A DNA stretch of 64,000 nucleotides from Bacillota bacterium (GCA_023430975.1 JAEYYB010000146.1:42730-106729); one strand, 5' to 3'; shown: positions 52,245-61,323, counted from the stretch's first letter. Numbers and translations are program-made. Notes: generated by a model not told the origin, from the letters alone.

Positions 52245-53636
52245 ATGGAAAATTCAAAAGCAAATTCAAAAGCAAATACTAAAGAAGATTCTAAAGAAAA
52301 CACTAAAGAAGATTCTAAAGAAAACACTAAAGAAAATTCTAAAGATAAAAAGGAACCCCTTGCATACAGGATGTGTCCAAGAACAATTGACGAGTTTTTT
52401 GGACAGGAGGAAATAGTCGGACAGGGAAGGCTTCTTTATAGGATGATTAAGGCGGATAGGATATCTTCAATCATACTGTACGGACCTCCGGGTACAGGGA
52501 AAACTTCTCTTGCAAGAATTATCGCTTCTACAACTAAGTCCAGGTTTGAGAAGCTAAATGCTGTAACTTCAGGGGTTGCAGATATTAAGAGGATAGCTCA
52601 GGATACACAAAATCCCATAATAAACCCTTCCGGAAAGACTGTTTTGTTTGTAGATGAGATACACAGATTTAATAAATCACAGCAGGACGCTTTACTTCCA
52701 TATGTGGAAAACGGTACCATCGTTCTTATCGGTGCAACTACTGAAAACCCGTTTTTTGAAGTTAATAAAGCTCTTATTTCCAGATCGTCGGTTTTTATGC
52801 TAAAGCCTCTCAGGGAAGAAAACCTTAAGAATATTATACTAAATGCATTAAAGGATAAAGAGAGGGGATTGGGCAACTTAGATGTGATATTGGACGAAGA
52901 TGCACTTAATTATCTGGCACAAATAAGCAATGGCGATGCAAGAACCGCTTTAAATGCCATAGAATTGGCTGTTCTTACTTCTGAACTCGATGAAAATGGG
53001 ATAATCCATGTAAGTTTGGCAACAATTGAAGAATGCGTGCAAAAAAAGCATATTACATTCGATAAATCGGGTGAAAGCCATTATGATAATATAAGTGCGT
53101 TTATCAAGTCAATGAGAGGCAGTGATCCCGATGCTGCCGTATTTTATCTTGCAAGGGCCATATATGCAGGCGAGGACCCAGTTTTTCTAGCAAGAAGAAT
53201 AATAATATGTGCATCAGAAGATGTTGGAATGGCTAATCCTACAGCTCTGCAGGTGGCAGTGTCTGCTGCAGAGGCAGTAAGGATGATAGGTATGCCTGAA
53301 GCACGAATTATTCTGGCACATGCTGCAGTTATGGTAGCAACGAGCCCTAAGTCAAATTCCAGCTACAAAGCTATTGGGAAAGCATTAAATGATGTTTCAA
53401 CCAAACGTACAGGTGAGGTTCCCATGCATCTAAGAAATGCTCCGGCTGGTGGTATGAAGGATCTAGGATACGGTCAGGGTTACAAGTATGCACATGATTA
53501 TCAAGGCAATATTGTAGACCAGGAATATCTGCCGAAAGAAATGAAGGGCACAATTTACTATGAACCCACGGTAAACGGATATGAAGCCAGGATCAAGGAA
53601 TGGCTTGACAGATGGAAAAACAGGAAAAAGGAATGA
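52245..53636 (+). CDS. rarA: Replication-associated recombination protein A (RarA/MgsA)
   Basis: 463 residues: AAA+ core with Walker A LYGPPGTGKTSLARII, Walker B TVLFVDEIHRFNKSQQDALLP, sensor 1 IGATTENPFFEVN and the arginine finger in LISRSSVFML, then the MgsA C-terminal tetramerisation domain (DKSGESHYDNISAFIKSMRG, ARRIIICASEDVGMANP). RarA acts at stalled replication forks. The N-terminus is unusual: about 35 residues of a low-complexity charged repeat (TKEDSKEN units, from tandem copies of a 24-base DNA unit) precede the conserved core, where relatives begin within about 10-15 residues. The ATG has GAGAGGGG upstream, somewhat far, so a later start cannot be excluded. Confidence 0.95.
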   Translation: MENSKANSKANTKEDSKENTKEDSKENTKENSKDKKEPLAYRMCPRTIDEFFGQEEIVGQGRLLYRMIKADRISSIILYGPPGTGKTSLARIIASTTKSRFEKLNAVTSGVADIKRIAQDTQNPIINPSGKTVLFVDEIHRFNKSQQDALLPYVENGTIVLIGATTENPFFEVNKALISRSSVFMLKPLREENLKNIILNALKDKERGLGNLDVILDEDALNYLAQISNGDARTALNAIELAVLTSELDENGIIHVSLATIEECVQKKHITFDKSGESHYDNISAFIKSMRGSDPDAAVFYLARAIYAGEDPVFLARRIIICASEDVGMANPTALQVAVSAAEAVRMIGMPEARIILAHAAVMVATSPKSNSSYKAIGKALNDVSTKRTGEVPMHLRNAPAGGMKDLGYGQGYKYAHDYQGNIVDQEYLPKEMKGTIYYEPTVNGYEARIKEWLDRWKNRKKE

Positions 53637-53705
53637 TTTGGGTCGTTCAATAATATTGATTACAATATTACACTAATAAAACATTTTAAAGGAGGAGAAG
53701 ATATA

Positions 53706-53882
53706 ATGAAAAGAGTTGTTGCATGGGTTTTGTTGGTTGGATTTGTTTTATTATTTATTAATATAATTTTTATACATCTTTTTATGGTCCAAAGTCTTAC
53801 AATTTATGCTGTTGTTGCTTTGTTATACTGGTTTATTCTAAGAAAAGATTTTAACAGTGTAAAAAAGAATAGCGAAGAATAG
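53706..53882 (+). CDS. Small membrane protein (58 residues)
   Basis: ATG at 53706 with a strong AAAGGAGGAG site, TAG stop at 53880-53882. It reads MKRVVAWVLLVGFVLLFINI and then IFIHLFMVQSLTIYAVVALL, giving two hydrophobic helices and a charged C-terminus (RKDFNSVKKNSEE). No known family. It lies between rarA and the iscR promoter. Confidence 0.65.
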   Translation: MKRVVAWVLLVGFVLLFINIIFIHLFMVQSLTIYAVVALLYWFILRKDFNSVKKNSEE

Positions 53883-53917
53883 GGATTTAAAGTATAAAAA
53901 TTATTTTGAAAAATATA

Positions 53918-53946
53918 TTGACTAATTATATCCAAAGTGCTAATCT
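53918..53946 (+). promoter_or_regulatory. SigmaA-type promoter of the iscR cluster
   Basis: TTGACT (53918-53923) and TAATCT (53941-53946) with 17-base spacing, about 45 bases before the iscR start. Confidence 0.7.
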
Positions 53947-53959
53947 AATAACAAGAAAT

Positions 53960-53976
53960 CCAAGTGATTTACTTGG
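53960..53976 (+). promoter_or_regulatory. Inverted repeat in the iscR leader
   Basis: CCAAGT-GATTT-ACTTGG sits between the -10 box and the ribosome binding site. It could be the site where the Rrf2 regulator controls its own cluster. Confidence 0.5.
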
Positions 53977-53992
53977 AATTGGAGGTCGAAAT

Positions 53993-54442
53993 ATGAAGCT
54001 ATCAACAAAGGGAAGATATGGGGTTAAGGCTATGCTTGATCTTGCACTCCATATCTCTGAAGGTAACATTTCTCTTAAAAGTATAGCTGAGAGACAGGAA
54101 TTATCAGAAAATTATCTTGAGCAGCTGTTTGCATCCCTTCGAAAAGCCGGACTTGTAAAGAGTGTCAGGGGGGCACAGGGGGGGTACATACTTTCAGATT
54201 CTCCCGATAAGATATCGGTGGGATCAGTTTTAAGGGCATTAGAAGGTTCTCTTGCACCCGTAAGCTGTGTCAGTGAGGATAATGATTCATCATGTGACAG
54301 GTATGGCTTTTGTGTGACAAAGATGATATGGGAAAAGATGATGAATGGAGTAAATCAGGTGGTTGATTCCATTTCATTGCAGGACCTTATTAATGAGTAC
54401 CACAGATTGAACAAGAATGACGACATAATGTACTTTATTTGA
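53993..54442 (+). CDS. iscR: Rrf2-family iron-sulfur regulator IscR
   Basis: 149 residues: winged helix (MKLSTKGRYGVKAMLDLALH, ERQELSENYLEQLFASLRKAGLVKSVRGAQGGY) and three cysteines in CVSEDNDSSCDRYGFC that would hold a [2Fe-2S] cluster. IscR senses Fe-S status and represses the assembly operon. Its position directly before nifS/iscS and nifU fits. The start is the ATG at 53993 with GGAGGTCG upstream; the frame before it is not conserved in style. The spacing of 93 bases to the desulfurase gene suggests one transcript. Confidence 0.93.
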   Translation: MKLSTKGRYGVKAMLDLALHISEGNISLKSIAERQELSENYLEQLFASLRKAGLVKSVRGAQGGYILSDSPDKISVGSVLRALEGSLAPVSCVSEDNDSSCDRYGFCVTKMIWEKMMNGVNQVVDSISLQDLINEYHRLNKNDDIMYFI

Positions 54443-54535
54443 TAAATTGACAAATTACAAAATCAATAGTACAAAATGTTTAATAAACAATTATTTTGGG
54501 AAAAGATAAATAATAACAGTTAAGGAGATATTGCT

Positions 54536-55726
54536 ATGGGAGAAAAATTTATATATATGGATCATGCTGCAACTACGTATGTTAAGCCTCAGGTGGTTGA
54601 AGCGATGCTTCCGTTTTTTACAGAAAAATTCGGTAACGCTTCTTCCATATATACAATTGGAAGAGACAGTAAGAAAGCAATAGAAGAGTCAAGAGAAAAG
54701 GTTGCTGATGCCATAGGAGCTCAGGCAAGAGAAATATTCTTTACAGGTTCGGGGACTGAGGCCGACAACTGGGCCATCAAAGGCGTAGCTTATGCAAACA
54801 AATCTAAGGGTAACCATATTATAACAACTAACATAGAACACCATGCTGTTCTTCATACATGCCAGTATCTTGAGAATGACGGCTATGAAGTGACTTACCT
54901 GCCTGTTGATGAGAACGGACTTGTAACACCTCAGCAAGTCGCAGATGCAATTAAGCCTAATACAATATTAATAACAATTATGTTCGCAAATAACGAGATA
55001 GGAACTATTCAGCCTATTGCAGAAATTGGTGCTATTGCAAAGGAAAAGGGTATATACTTCCATACTGATGCTGTCCAGGCTATAGGTAATATTGCTATAA
55101 ATGTTAAAGAAATGAATATTGATTTATTGTCAATGTCAGCACATAAATTTTATGGACCTAAAGGTGTAGGTTCACTTTATGTAAGAAAGGGAGTAAAGCT
55201 TGTTTCCTTTATGCATGGTGGTGCACAGGAAAGAGGTAGGAGAGCAAGTACTGAAAACATTCCTGCTATAGTGGGATTTGGGAAAGCTATAGAGCTGGCA
55301 ACTGCCAATTTGGACGAGTACAACAAAAAAATTATGGCTTTAAGGGATAGAACTATTGATGAAATAACTAAGAAAATACCTTTTGTAAAATTGAACGGGC
55401 ATAGAGAAAAGAGACTTCCGGGTAATGTGAATTTTTCATTCCAGTTTATTGAAGGTGAATCCCTGTTATTGATGCTTGATATGAAAGGTATCGCAGCTTC
55501 AAGTGGATCGGCTTGTACATCAGGATCATTAGATCCGTCACATGTACTCTTGGCAATTGGCTTACCACATGAAATAGCTCATGGATCATTAAGACTTACA
55601 TTCGGTGATGAAAATACAGATGAGGATGTTGATAAGCTTTTGGAAGTACTTCCTGTTATTGTGGAAAGACTCAGAGAAATGTCACCATTATATGAAAATG
55701 TGAAGAGAGGTAATAAAAATGTATAG
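54536..55726 (+). CDS. iscS: Cysteine desulfurase (NifS/IscS)
   Basis: 396 residues. PLP lysine in MSAHKFYGPKGVGSLYVR, NIEHHAVLHTCQYL, HTDAVQAIGN and the catalytic Cys in ASSGSACTSGSLDPSHVL. The short active-site loop with the SGSAC motif is that of group I (NifS/IscS). It takes sulfur from cysteine and passes it to the scaffold protein and to MnmA, both encoded next. AAGGAGAT precedes the ATG. The end overlaps the start of the scaffold gene by 8 bases. Confidence 0.95.
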   Translation: MGEKFIYMDHAATTYVKPQVVEAMLPFFTEKFGNASSIYTIGRDSKKAIEESREKVADAIGAQAREIFFTGSGTEADNWAIKGVAYANKSKGNHIITTNIEHHAVLHTCQYLENDGYEVTYLPVDENGLVTPQQVADAIKPNTILITIMFANNEIGTIQPIAEIGAIAKEKGIYFHTDAVQAIGNIAINVKEMNIDLLSMSAHKFYGPKGVGSLYVRKGVKLVSFMHGGAQERGRRASTENIPAIVGFGKAIELATANLDEYNKKIMALRDRTIDEITKKIPFVKLNGHREKRLPGNVNFSFQFIEGESLLLMLDMKGIAASSGSACTSGSLDPSHVLLAIGLPHEIAHGSLRLTFGDENTDEDVDKLLEVLPVIVERLREMSPLYENVKRGNKNV

Positions 55727-56177
55727 TGAAAAAGTTATGGATCATTTTATGAACCCTAGAAATGTAGGGGAAATTGAAAATGCTGACGGAGTTGGCGAAG
55801 TTGGTAATGCTAAATGCGGAGACATTATGAAAATGTATCTTAAGATAGAGAACGACATCATTGTGGATGCAAAATTCAAGACCTTTGGCTGTGGAGCAGC
55901 TGTTGCTACCAGCAGTATGTCTACTGAGCTCGTAGTTGGAAAGACTGTTGATGAAGCACTTAAGATTACTAATAAGGCTGTTGCAGAGGCATTGGACGGA
56001 CTTCCGCCGGCAAAGATGCACTGTTCAAACCTTGCAGAGGAAGCTATAAGGGCAGCAATTGAAGACTACAAGAAGAAAAATGGGCTTCTCAATGAATGTG
56101 ACTGTACTACCGCCTGTGGAAGGCGTTGCGATGATGTTCACCATGATCACGGGCATTTCGAAGACGATGATGAATAA
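55719..56177 (+). CDS. iscU: Fe-S cluster scaffold NifU/IscU with His/Asp-rich tail
   Basis: 152 residues. The IscU fold with the three scaffold cysteines: NAKCGDIMKMYL, FGCGAAVATSS and KMHCSNLAEEAI. The C-terminal about 30 residues are atypical: CDCTTACGRRCDDVHHDHGHFEDDDE has four extra cysteines and a His/Asp cluster that could bind metal. This scaffold assembles [2Fe-2S] and [4Fe-4S] clusters from sulfur given by the desulfurase encoded before it. The start overlaps the end of iscS. MnmA follows after 42 bases. Confidence 0.93.
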   Translation: MYSEKVMDHFMNPRNVGEIENADGVGEVGNAKCGDIMKMYLKIENDIIVDAKFKTFGCGAAVATSSMSTELVVGKTVDEALKITNKAVAEALDGLPPAKMHCSNLAEEAIRAAIEDYKKKNGLLNECDCTTACGRRCDDVHHDHGHFEDDDE

Positions 56178-56219
56178 GTAATCATTGTTCAAAAAGTGAG
56201 AAAGGCAGCTTAAGTTAAA

Positions 56220-57299
56220 ATGGAAAAGAAAAAGGTTATGTTGGGTATGAGCGGCGGTGTTGACAGTTCTGTAGCAGCCGCTTGTCTTTTGGAAAAGGGT
56301 TATGATGTAATAGGGGTTACCATGCAGATTTGGCCTGATATTGATGAAGACAGGCAAAAGAGTGAGGGCGGCTGTTGCTCTTTATCTGCAGTTGATGATG
56401 CAAGATGGGTTGCAAATAAGCTTGGAATACCATATTATGTTATGAACTTCAAAAGTGTTTTTGAAAAAAAGGTTATTGATTATTTTGTAAGTGAATACAT
56501 AAGCGGACGGACTCCTAATCCATGTATAGCCTGCAATAGATATGTAAAGTTTGAAGAAATGCTCGGTAAAGCCAAATCGATGGGTATAGACTATATAGCT
56601 ACAGGCCACTATGCCAAAATAGAATATGATGCCGATAGAAAAAGATATCTTCTTAAAAAATCGGCAACTGCCGCAAAAGATCAAACCTATGCTCTCTACA
56701 CCATGACACAGGATCAACTTGCCCATACTCTGATGCCCATAGGTGAATATACCAAGGATCAGGTCAGGGAAATGGCAAAGGATATTGGGTTAGCTGTTGC
56801 ATCAAAGCCTGACAGCCAGGAAATATGCTTTGTAGAGGACAATGATTACGGCAGGTTTATTGAGGAGAAGAATGGGACTAAAATTAGGCCCGGTAACTTT
56901 GTTGATTTGGATGGTAATGTTTTAGGAAAACACAAGGGCATAATACACTATACTGTAGGCCAAAGGAAAGGCCTTGGAATAGCATTTGGAAGACCAATGT
57001 TTGTTGTTGGCATTGATGTTTCCAAAAACCAGGTTATATTAGGTGATGAAAACCAGGTATTTAGAGATACACTTACTGCATTTGATTTAAACTTTATTTC
57101 CATAGAAAGTCTTGATGGGGAAATGAGAGTAAATGCAAAGATACGGTATTCTGCAAAGGAAGCACCGGCAGTAATTAGCCCTATTGGAGAAGGAAGAGTC
57201 AAGGTTTTGTTTGACACTCCCCAAAGAGCTATAACCCCTGGACAATCTGTGGTATTTTATGATGGAGATATAGTTGTGGGCGGAGGGGTTATAGAATAA
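56220..57299 (+). CDS. mnmA: tRNA-specific 2-thiouridylase MnmA
   Basis: 359 residues. PP-loop GMSGGVDSSVAAACLLEKG, the first catalytic Cys in RTPNPCIACNRYVKF, the second in DSQEICFVEDNDYGRF, and DQTYALYTM are intact. MnmA adds sulfur to U34 of tRNA-Lys, -Glu and -Gln using ATP and persulfide from the desulfurase. The cluster iscR-iscS-iscU-mnmA is a common clostridial arrangement. The start ATG at 56220 has GAAAGG upstream at a longish distance. Confidence 0.97.
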   Translation: MEKKKVMLGMSGGVDSSVAAACLLEKGYDVIGVTMQIWPDIDEDRQKSEGGCCSLSAVDDARWVANKLGIPYYVMNFKSVFEKKVIDYFVSEYISGRTPNPCIACNRYVKFEEMLGKAKSMGIDYIATGHYAKIEYDADRKRYLLKKSATAAKDQTYALYTMTQDQLAHTLMPIGEYTKDQVREMAKDIGLAVASKPDSQEICFVEDNDYGRFIEEKNGTKIRPGNFVDLDGNVLGKHKGIIHYTVGQRKGLGIAFGRPMFVVGIDVSKNQVILGDENQVFRDTLTAFDLNFISIESLDGEMRVNAKIRYSAKEAPAVISPIGEGRVKVLFDTPQRAITPGQSVVFYDGDIVVGGGVIE

Positions 57300-57332
57300 A
57301 AGAATTATTAGAGCAATATAAAAGTAATATTA

Positions 57333-57368
57333 AAGAATACTAAGAATACTAAGAATACTAAGAATACT
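57333..57368. repeat. 9-bp tandem repeat, four units
   Basis: AAGAATACT repeated exactly four times between mnmA and the convergent PHP gene, running up to the PHP stop codon. Confidence 0.9.
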
Positions 57369-58173
57369 ATGTTATTTTTTCAAATAATGGTTTTCTGTTT
57401 TCAAAATGAGCAATATAATTAAAGCCTATATCTAATAAGGCTTTTTTTATTGTGCTGAAATTATATGCAATATGCTCTTGGGCATGGGCGTCGGAACCGG
57501 TTGTGATTATTTCACCGCCGAGCTCTCTGTATCTTTTTATTATATCCAGATCAGGTATTGGTGTTCCTAAAGTACGATAGCCTGAGGTGTTTACTTCGAT
57601 TCCTTTTCCTTTATTAATGACACCTTTAAGTATACTATCCAATATATCGCAATAATCGTTATATTTTAAGGACTTGTCGTCATAATTGCAGTATCTTCTT
57701 ATATAGCCTATATGGCCTATTACATCAAAATTATCGAAGTTTTCGACACTGTATAAAATCTCCGACAGATATCTTGTAAATGCAGTCTTTTTATCGGGAT
57801 TACATTTAAAATATTCTCCATAATATGGGTCGATACCACCTATAACATGAATTGAAGCAATTACAAAATCAAAGTCATATTTTTTTATCGTCTCGTCGGT
57901 TTCTTCAGTTACATGTGGTTGAATGCCCACCTCAATACCTTTCAAGACTTTTAAACTAGAAGAGAATTGAGATTTCAAATCATCCATTACATTGGAGTAC
58001 TTTTCAAAATCAATCATGAAATTGACATCGAAATTCGGATAGTCTATATCAAGATGGTCTGTAAATGCAATTCCGGCTAAACCCTTTTCAATTGAGGTAT
58101 TACAGGCAATATTTAAATCCATTTCGCTGTCACCGGAAAATAAGCTGTGAACATGTGAATCAAACATTTTCAT
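57367..58173 (-). CDS. PHP-domain phosphatase (histidinol-phosphatase type)
   Basis: 268 residues. The PHP metal ligands are visible: DSHVHSLFSGD, AFTDHLDID, GIEVGIQPHVTEE, ASIHVIG, GHIGYIRRY and TGSDAHAQEHI. Length and motifs fit HisJ-like histidinol-phosphatase, and HisJ-like proteins often stand outside the his operon. No his genes are nearby, so another phosphoester is possible. The ATG at 58173 has AAAGGAT upstream; the earlier in-frame start at 58203 would place that site inside the gene. Confidence 0.87.
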   Translation of the reverse strand: MKMFDSHVHSLFSGDSEMDLNIACNTSIEKGLAGIAFTDHLDIDYPNFDVNFMIDFEKYSNVMDDLKSQFSSSLKVLKGIEVGIQPHVTEETDETIKKYDFDFVIASIHVIGGIDPYYGEYFKCNPDKKTAFTRYLSEILYSVENFDNFDVIGHIGYIRRYCNYDDKSLKYNDYCDILDSILKGVINKGKGIEVNTSGYRTLGTPIPDLDIIKRYRELGGEIITTGSDAHAQEHIAYNFSTIKKALLDIGFNYIAHFENRKPLFEKIT

Positions 58174-58210
58174 AAATACATATCCTTTCTTTTTACAGTA
58201 CAAAGTATTA

Positions 58211-58247
58211 AAAAAATGGAACTACCTGTGTGTAGTCCCATTTTTTA
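58211..58247 (-). terminator. Terminator after the PrsA-like gene
   Basis: AATGGAACTAC pairs, with one mismatch, with GTAGTCCCATT around a 6-base loop. A- and T-rich flanks on both sides give T tracts on either strand. Confidence 0.85.
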
Positions 58248-58256
58248 TTATATAAT

Positions 58257-59312
58257 TTAAAATTCAACTTTATCCATCGCTGCTTGATCTTTTGTGAGAG
58301 TAAATTCCTTTTCTGTTTTCCACTTATCAAGCTTGGCTTTCATAGCTTCGGACTGTAGTTCTGATTTAATCTGATCTTTCTCTACATCATATTCGGAACC
58401 GTTTTTAATGAACTTTATTATGTGGTATCCATAGGAGCTTTTAACCATTCCTATTTCGCCTTCTTTTATACCTTCTTTAAAAGCAAAGTTTTCGAATTCA
58501 GGAACCATTTCATTTTTTGCAAAAGAATATTGTCCGCCTTTATCCTTTGAACCCGGATCTTCTGAATACTGTTTTACCAGGGCTTCAAAGTCTTCTCCTG
58601 CTTTAGCCTTGCTTAATATATCGTTAGCAAGATTTTCCTTTTCTTTAAGTTTGTCACCTTCAAGCTCTTTTTGTGTAGCCTCGTCAATTGTCATAACAAG
58701 TACATGCTTAACTGTTCTTTTTTCTGTATTGTATGTTGGTACATTCTTTTCATAACGGGCTTTAATGTCGTCTTCCTTAATGGTTATACCCTTTACTATA
58801 TCTGTAGCGTACCTGTTATAAGCAAGGTAGTAATCCTTATAAATTGATTCGTACTGGTCGATGGTTATACCGAACTTTTCCTTTACAACCTTGTCTGCAT
58901 CTTCTCTTTTTCCTTTGCCTTCTGACTCAATAAGCTGGTCAATTGTTGCTTTTATTTGATCGAGATCGGCCTTTTCCAATTTATACTTTTCTTTTTTTGC
59001 ATTCATTAAAAGTATTTTCAGCTCTTGAAGTTTTTCAATTGCCTTATTTGCTGCTACTGTTTTACGTGGTTCGTTACCTTCTTTACCATCCCAGAATGTT
59101 TTCTTATCAGCATCTGTACTCGTTTCCGTAATTCCGCCTGTAGCTTCCATATCCATCTTTACCAGTCCTAGAAAGAACTTGTACTCAGTAGATGAAACCT
59201 TCTCTTCTCCTACACTGGCAACAGGATCGGAAAACTTTGAAGAAGAACATGCTGCCAGATTAAAAACGACTAAAAGACTCATTAAAATTAAAAAAACTCT
59301 TGATAACTTCAT
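58257..59312 (-). CDS. prsA: PrsA-like lipoprotein foldase (parvulin peptidyl-prolyl isomerase)
   Basis: 351 residues: a lipoprotein signal (LILMSLLVVFNLAAC, lipobox LAAC), an N-terminal SurA/PrsA-like helical region and a parvulin domain (about 205-310) with VKHVLVM, EDPGSKDKGGQYSFAKNEMV and SSYGYHIIKF. PrsA-type foldases help secreted proteins fold outside the membrane and are often essential for penicillin-binding proteins and exoenzymes. The following terminator is clear. The 3D-domain protein gene lies upstream on the same strand, 200 bases away. Confidence 0.95.
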   Translation of the reverse strand: MKLSRVFLILMSLLVVFNLAACSSSKFSDPVASVGEEKVSSTEYKFFLGLVKMDMEATGGITETSTDADKKTFWDGKEGNEPRKTVAANKAIEKLQELKILLMNAKKEKYKLEKADLDQIKATIDQLIESEGKGKREDADKVVKEKFGITIDQYESIYKDYYLAYNRYATDIVKGITIKEDDIKARYEKNVPTYNTEKRTVKHVLVMTIDEATQKELEGDKLKEKENLANDILSKAKAGEDFEALVKQYSEDPGSKDKGGQYSFAKNEMVPEFENFAFKEGIKEGEIGMVKSSYGYHIIKFIKNGSEYDVEKDQIKSELQSEAMKAKLDKWKTEKEFTLTKDQAAMDKVEF

Positions 59313-59373
59313 AAACTACCCCCATTTTCGAATTTATATATCTATAGATAATCTTATCTATACACATTAAAAT

Positions 59374-59407
59374 AAATTAATCTATCACATTTGCAATAGA
59401 TTAATTT
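59374..59407 (-). terminator. Inverted repeat after the 3D-domain gene
   Basis: AAATTAATCTAT (59374-59385) pairs with ATAGATTAATTT (59396-59407). On the minus strand it is followed by ATTTTAATG. Its loop reads CACATTTGCA, which recalls the ACATTTG arm of the palindromic element; it may be a distant relic. Confidence 0.5.
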
Positions 59408-59512
59408 GATTTAACATAAGTACATTATAAACGAAAAAGTGATAATAAGAAATAGAAAAAGATAACTTTTTATATAATATTTAAAATTATGTCATATTAT
59501 TTAGAATTGTCT

Positions 59513-60721
59513 TTAATCATTATTTAGAATATAGACATTCACAATCTGAACTCCAAATTTTCTTGCAAGGGTGTTTATTGTAAGGTCTCCAGGTATATCT
59601 TCTCCGAAAAATATATCTATTTTATTTCCCTTTATTTTACTTCCGGTATCTTCAGCAATATAAACACCGTTTAAATTTTTATATGCATCAGGAAATTCTA
59701 TGTATAATTTGCTTCTTAAAGGAATAACAGTGGGATCGACGGCAATAGTTCTTCCTATTGTAACCCTTGTGCCGGTTTTTGTAATCCCATAAGCAGGGTG
59801 GGAAGGACTTTTTCCACAGCTTTTTACAGATAGGTCATAAGCTGTTGCCACCATTTGCCTTTTGGATTTGGCACTTTTTATAATATCATCCATATTCTCT
59901 CTTTGTTCTGCTGATCTTGAAAGGATGCTTTTACCTGCTGTTCCTGATGAAGCATTTATTTTTGTGGTAGTGCTTGAGACTTTGGTGTTTTTACTGCTTC
60001 CTGAAGCAGATTGAATGTTATTTAAAGCATTTTTATCTTTAACTTTATTTTTTGTATTATTAGTAGAATATATATCATAATAGCTATAAAAATTATAGTT
60101 TGATAAAATTTGACTATCTAGCGACGCCTTTTTATTTTCACTTAGAGGACCTACCTCATTTGTTGAATTATAAACAACCGATTTGCCCTCTGAAGCAGTA
60201 TTTGCTGGGATTGTTTCTTCGCTTGGAACCATATTGAATGCCGCTATTGTACCGATTATAATGAAAGCAGGCACAGGGACAATGAATTTATGTTTTTTTA
60301 CAAACACAAATAAAACTGTTGGATCAATATCTTCCCTGTAAATTCTACGGGAAAAGTCCGATAGCTTATCAACTTTATCTTGCAGCATACTTTTGTAGTT
60401 TATTTTTTTAATATAAGGAGCTACTTTGAACGCAGTATCAAGGCACTTTTTTAAGCTGCTGATACCGTTGGTTTTCAACCTATTGATATTATCTAAAATA
60501 GAAGCGGTAGAATTATTCAAAGTACTTAGAAAATTGTCCCAATCTTTCGTGTGTTTATGTGTAAATGCTATTTCTTCTTCTGCATTTTTCAGGATATCCT
60601 CAAGGATATCGGGACAGCTTAAGTTTGACATGTTTTCAGTGCTTATGAAACTGGATAAATAGTTAGTGCCTTTTGTATCTAATGGATTGCTGCTGCTGGT
60701 ACTGCTAATATTGTTATTCAC
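59513..60721 (-). CDS. 3D-domain cell-wall protein
   Basis: 402 residues with an N-terminal cytoplasmic part of about 165 residues, one membrane helix (FIVPVPAFIIIGTIAAFNMV), a Ser/Thr/Asn-rich linker and a C-terminal 3D domain (about 295-400) with the three conserved aspartates in AVDPTVIPLRSKLYIEF and AEDTGSKIKGNKIDIFF. The domain resembles that of MltA and of the YabE/YocH-type wall hydrolases, so muralytic activity outside the membrane is likely. The unusually long cytoplasmic region has no known domain. No SH3 or G5 domain is present. The start is the ATG at 60721, with GGAGG in the upstream text. Confidence 0.87.
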   Translation of the reverse strand: MNNNISSTSSSNPLDTKGTNYLSSFISTENMSNLSCPDILEDILKNAEEEIAFTHKHTKDWDNFLSTLNNSTASILDNINRLKTNGISSLKKCLDTAFKVAPYIKKINYKSMLQDKVDKLSDFSRRIYREDIDPTVLFVFVKKHKFIVPVPAFIIIGTIAAFNMVPSEETIPANTASEGKSVVYNSTNEVGPLSENKKASLDSQILSNYNFYSYYDIYSTNNTKNKVKDKNALNNIQSASGSSKNTKVSSTTTKINASSGTAGKSILSRSAEQRENMDDIIKSAKSKRQMVATAYDLSVKSCGKSPSHPAYGITKTGTRVTIGRTIAVDPTVIPLRSKLYIEFPDAYKNLNGVYIAEDTGSKIKGNKIDIFFGEDIPGDLTINTLARKFGVQIVNVYILNND

Positions 60722-60851
60722 TCGAAAACCTCCATAATACTAAGTATTGGTAATAATCTCCGATTGGCCACTGTAAAGAAACACATAAATTCAGTGTTGA
60801 GCAATATGAAGATTATTATATTAAAATCAATGCATATTGATTTTAACTTAT

Positions 60852-60946
60852 TTAAAAGTGATAGCACTTTACATTTGTATGTGGGAAATAATATTAATGC
60901 TATTACTAATTCGCACTGTCAAATGTAAGATTAGTAACACTTTTAA
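60852..60946. repeat. Dispersed 95-bp palindromic element, diverged full-length copy
   Basis: Starts TTAAAAGTGATAGCACTTTA and ends GATTAGTAACACTTTTAA. The ACATTTG and CAAATGT segments are kept, but the centre is different (GGGAAATAATATTAATGC). Exactly 95 bases, in the orientation of the 48758 copy. Confidence 0.8.
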
Positions 60947-61034
60947 CTAATATCCATATGAAACTTAATTTGTGGATATGTTTTCTTTTGTATGAATGTA
61001 ATATATATTATAGTACAAATTAGTTGGTTTTTAA

Positions 61035-61214
61035 AGTATTTTTTTCCTTGAAAGAATTTTTGAAAAGTGGAAAGGTTATGAAAAAGGCTTGAAATCAGAC
61101 TTTGATCAATTTGTAAAAATGACCAGAAGCATGAGAGATAATATTAAAAAACTGTACAATTTGGACAAAATTGAACAAAGAAAGCTTATTGACCATAGCA
61201 ATACTCTTTGTTAA
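61035..61214 (+). pseudogene. Orphan coding fragment without a start
   Basis: A 59-codon open stretch with protein-like composition reads FLERIFEKWKGYEKGLKSDF, then DQFVKMTRSMRDNIKKLYNL, and ends in SNTLC before TAA. It is preceded by an in-frame TAA and has no start codon with a ribosome binding site. It looks like the C-terminal remnant of a helical protein, perhaps a lost gene; the source is not recognised. The remainder of 60947-61418 shows no other gene. Confidence 0.3.
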
Positions 61215-61323
61215 AATTATAATTAAGAAATAGGAAGAAATATTTTATTTAATCTTTATCATATATATAGAAATCAAGAGATATTTTTTTAGGTAGAACT
61301 TGAAATTTAATTTGTATATGTCT

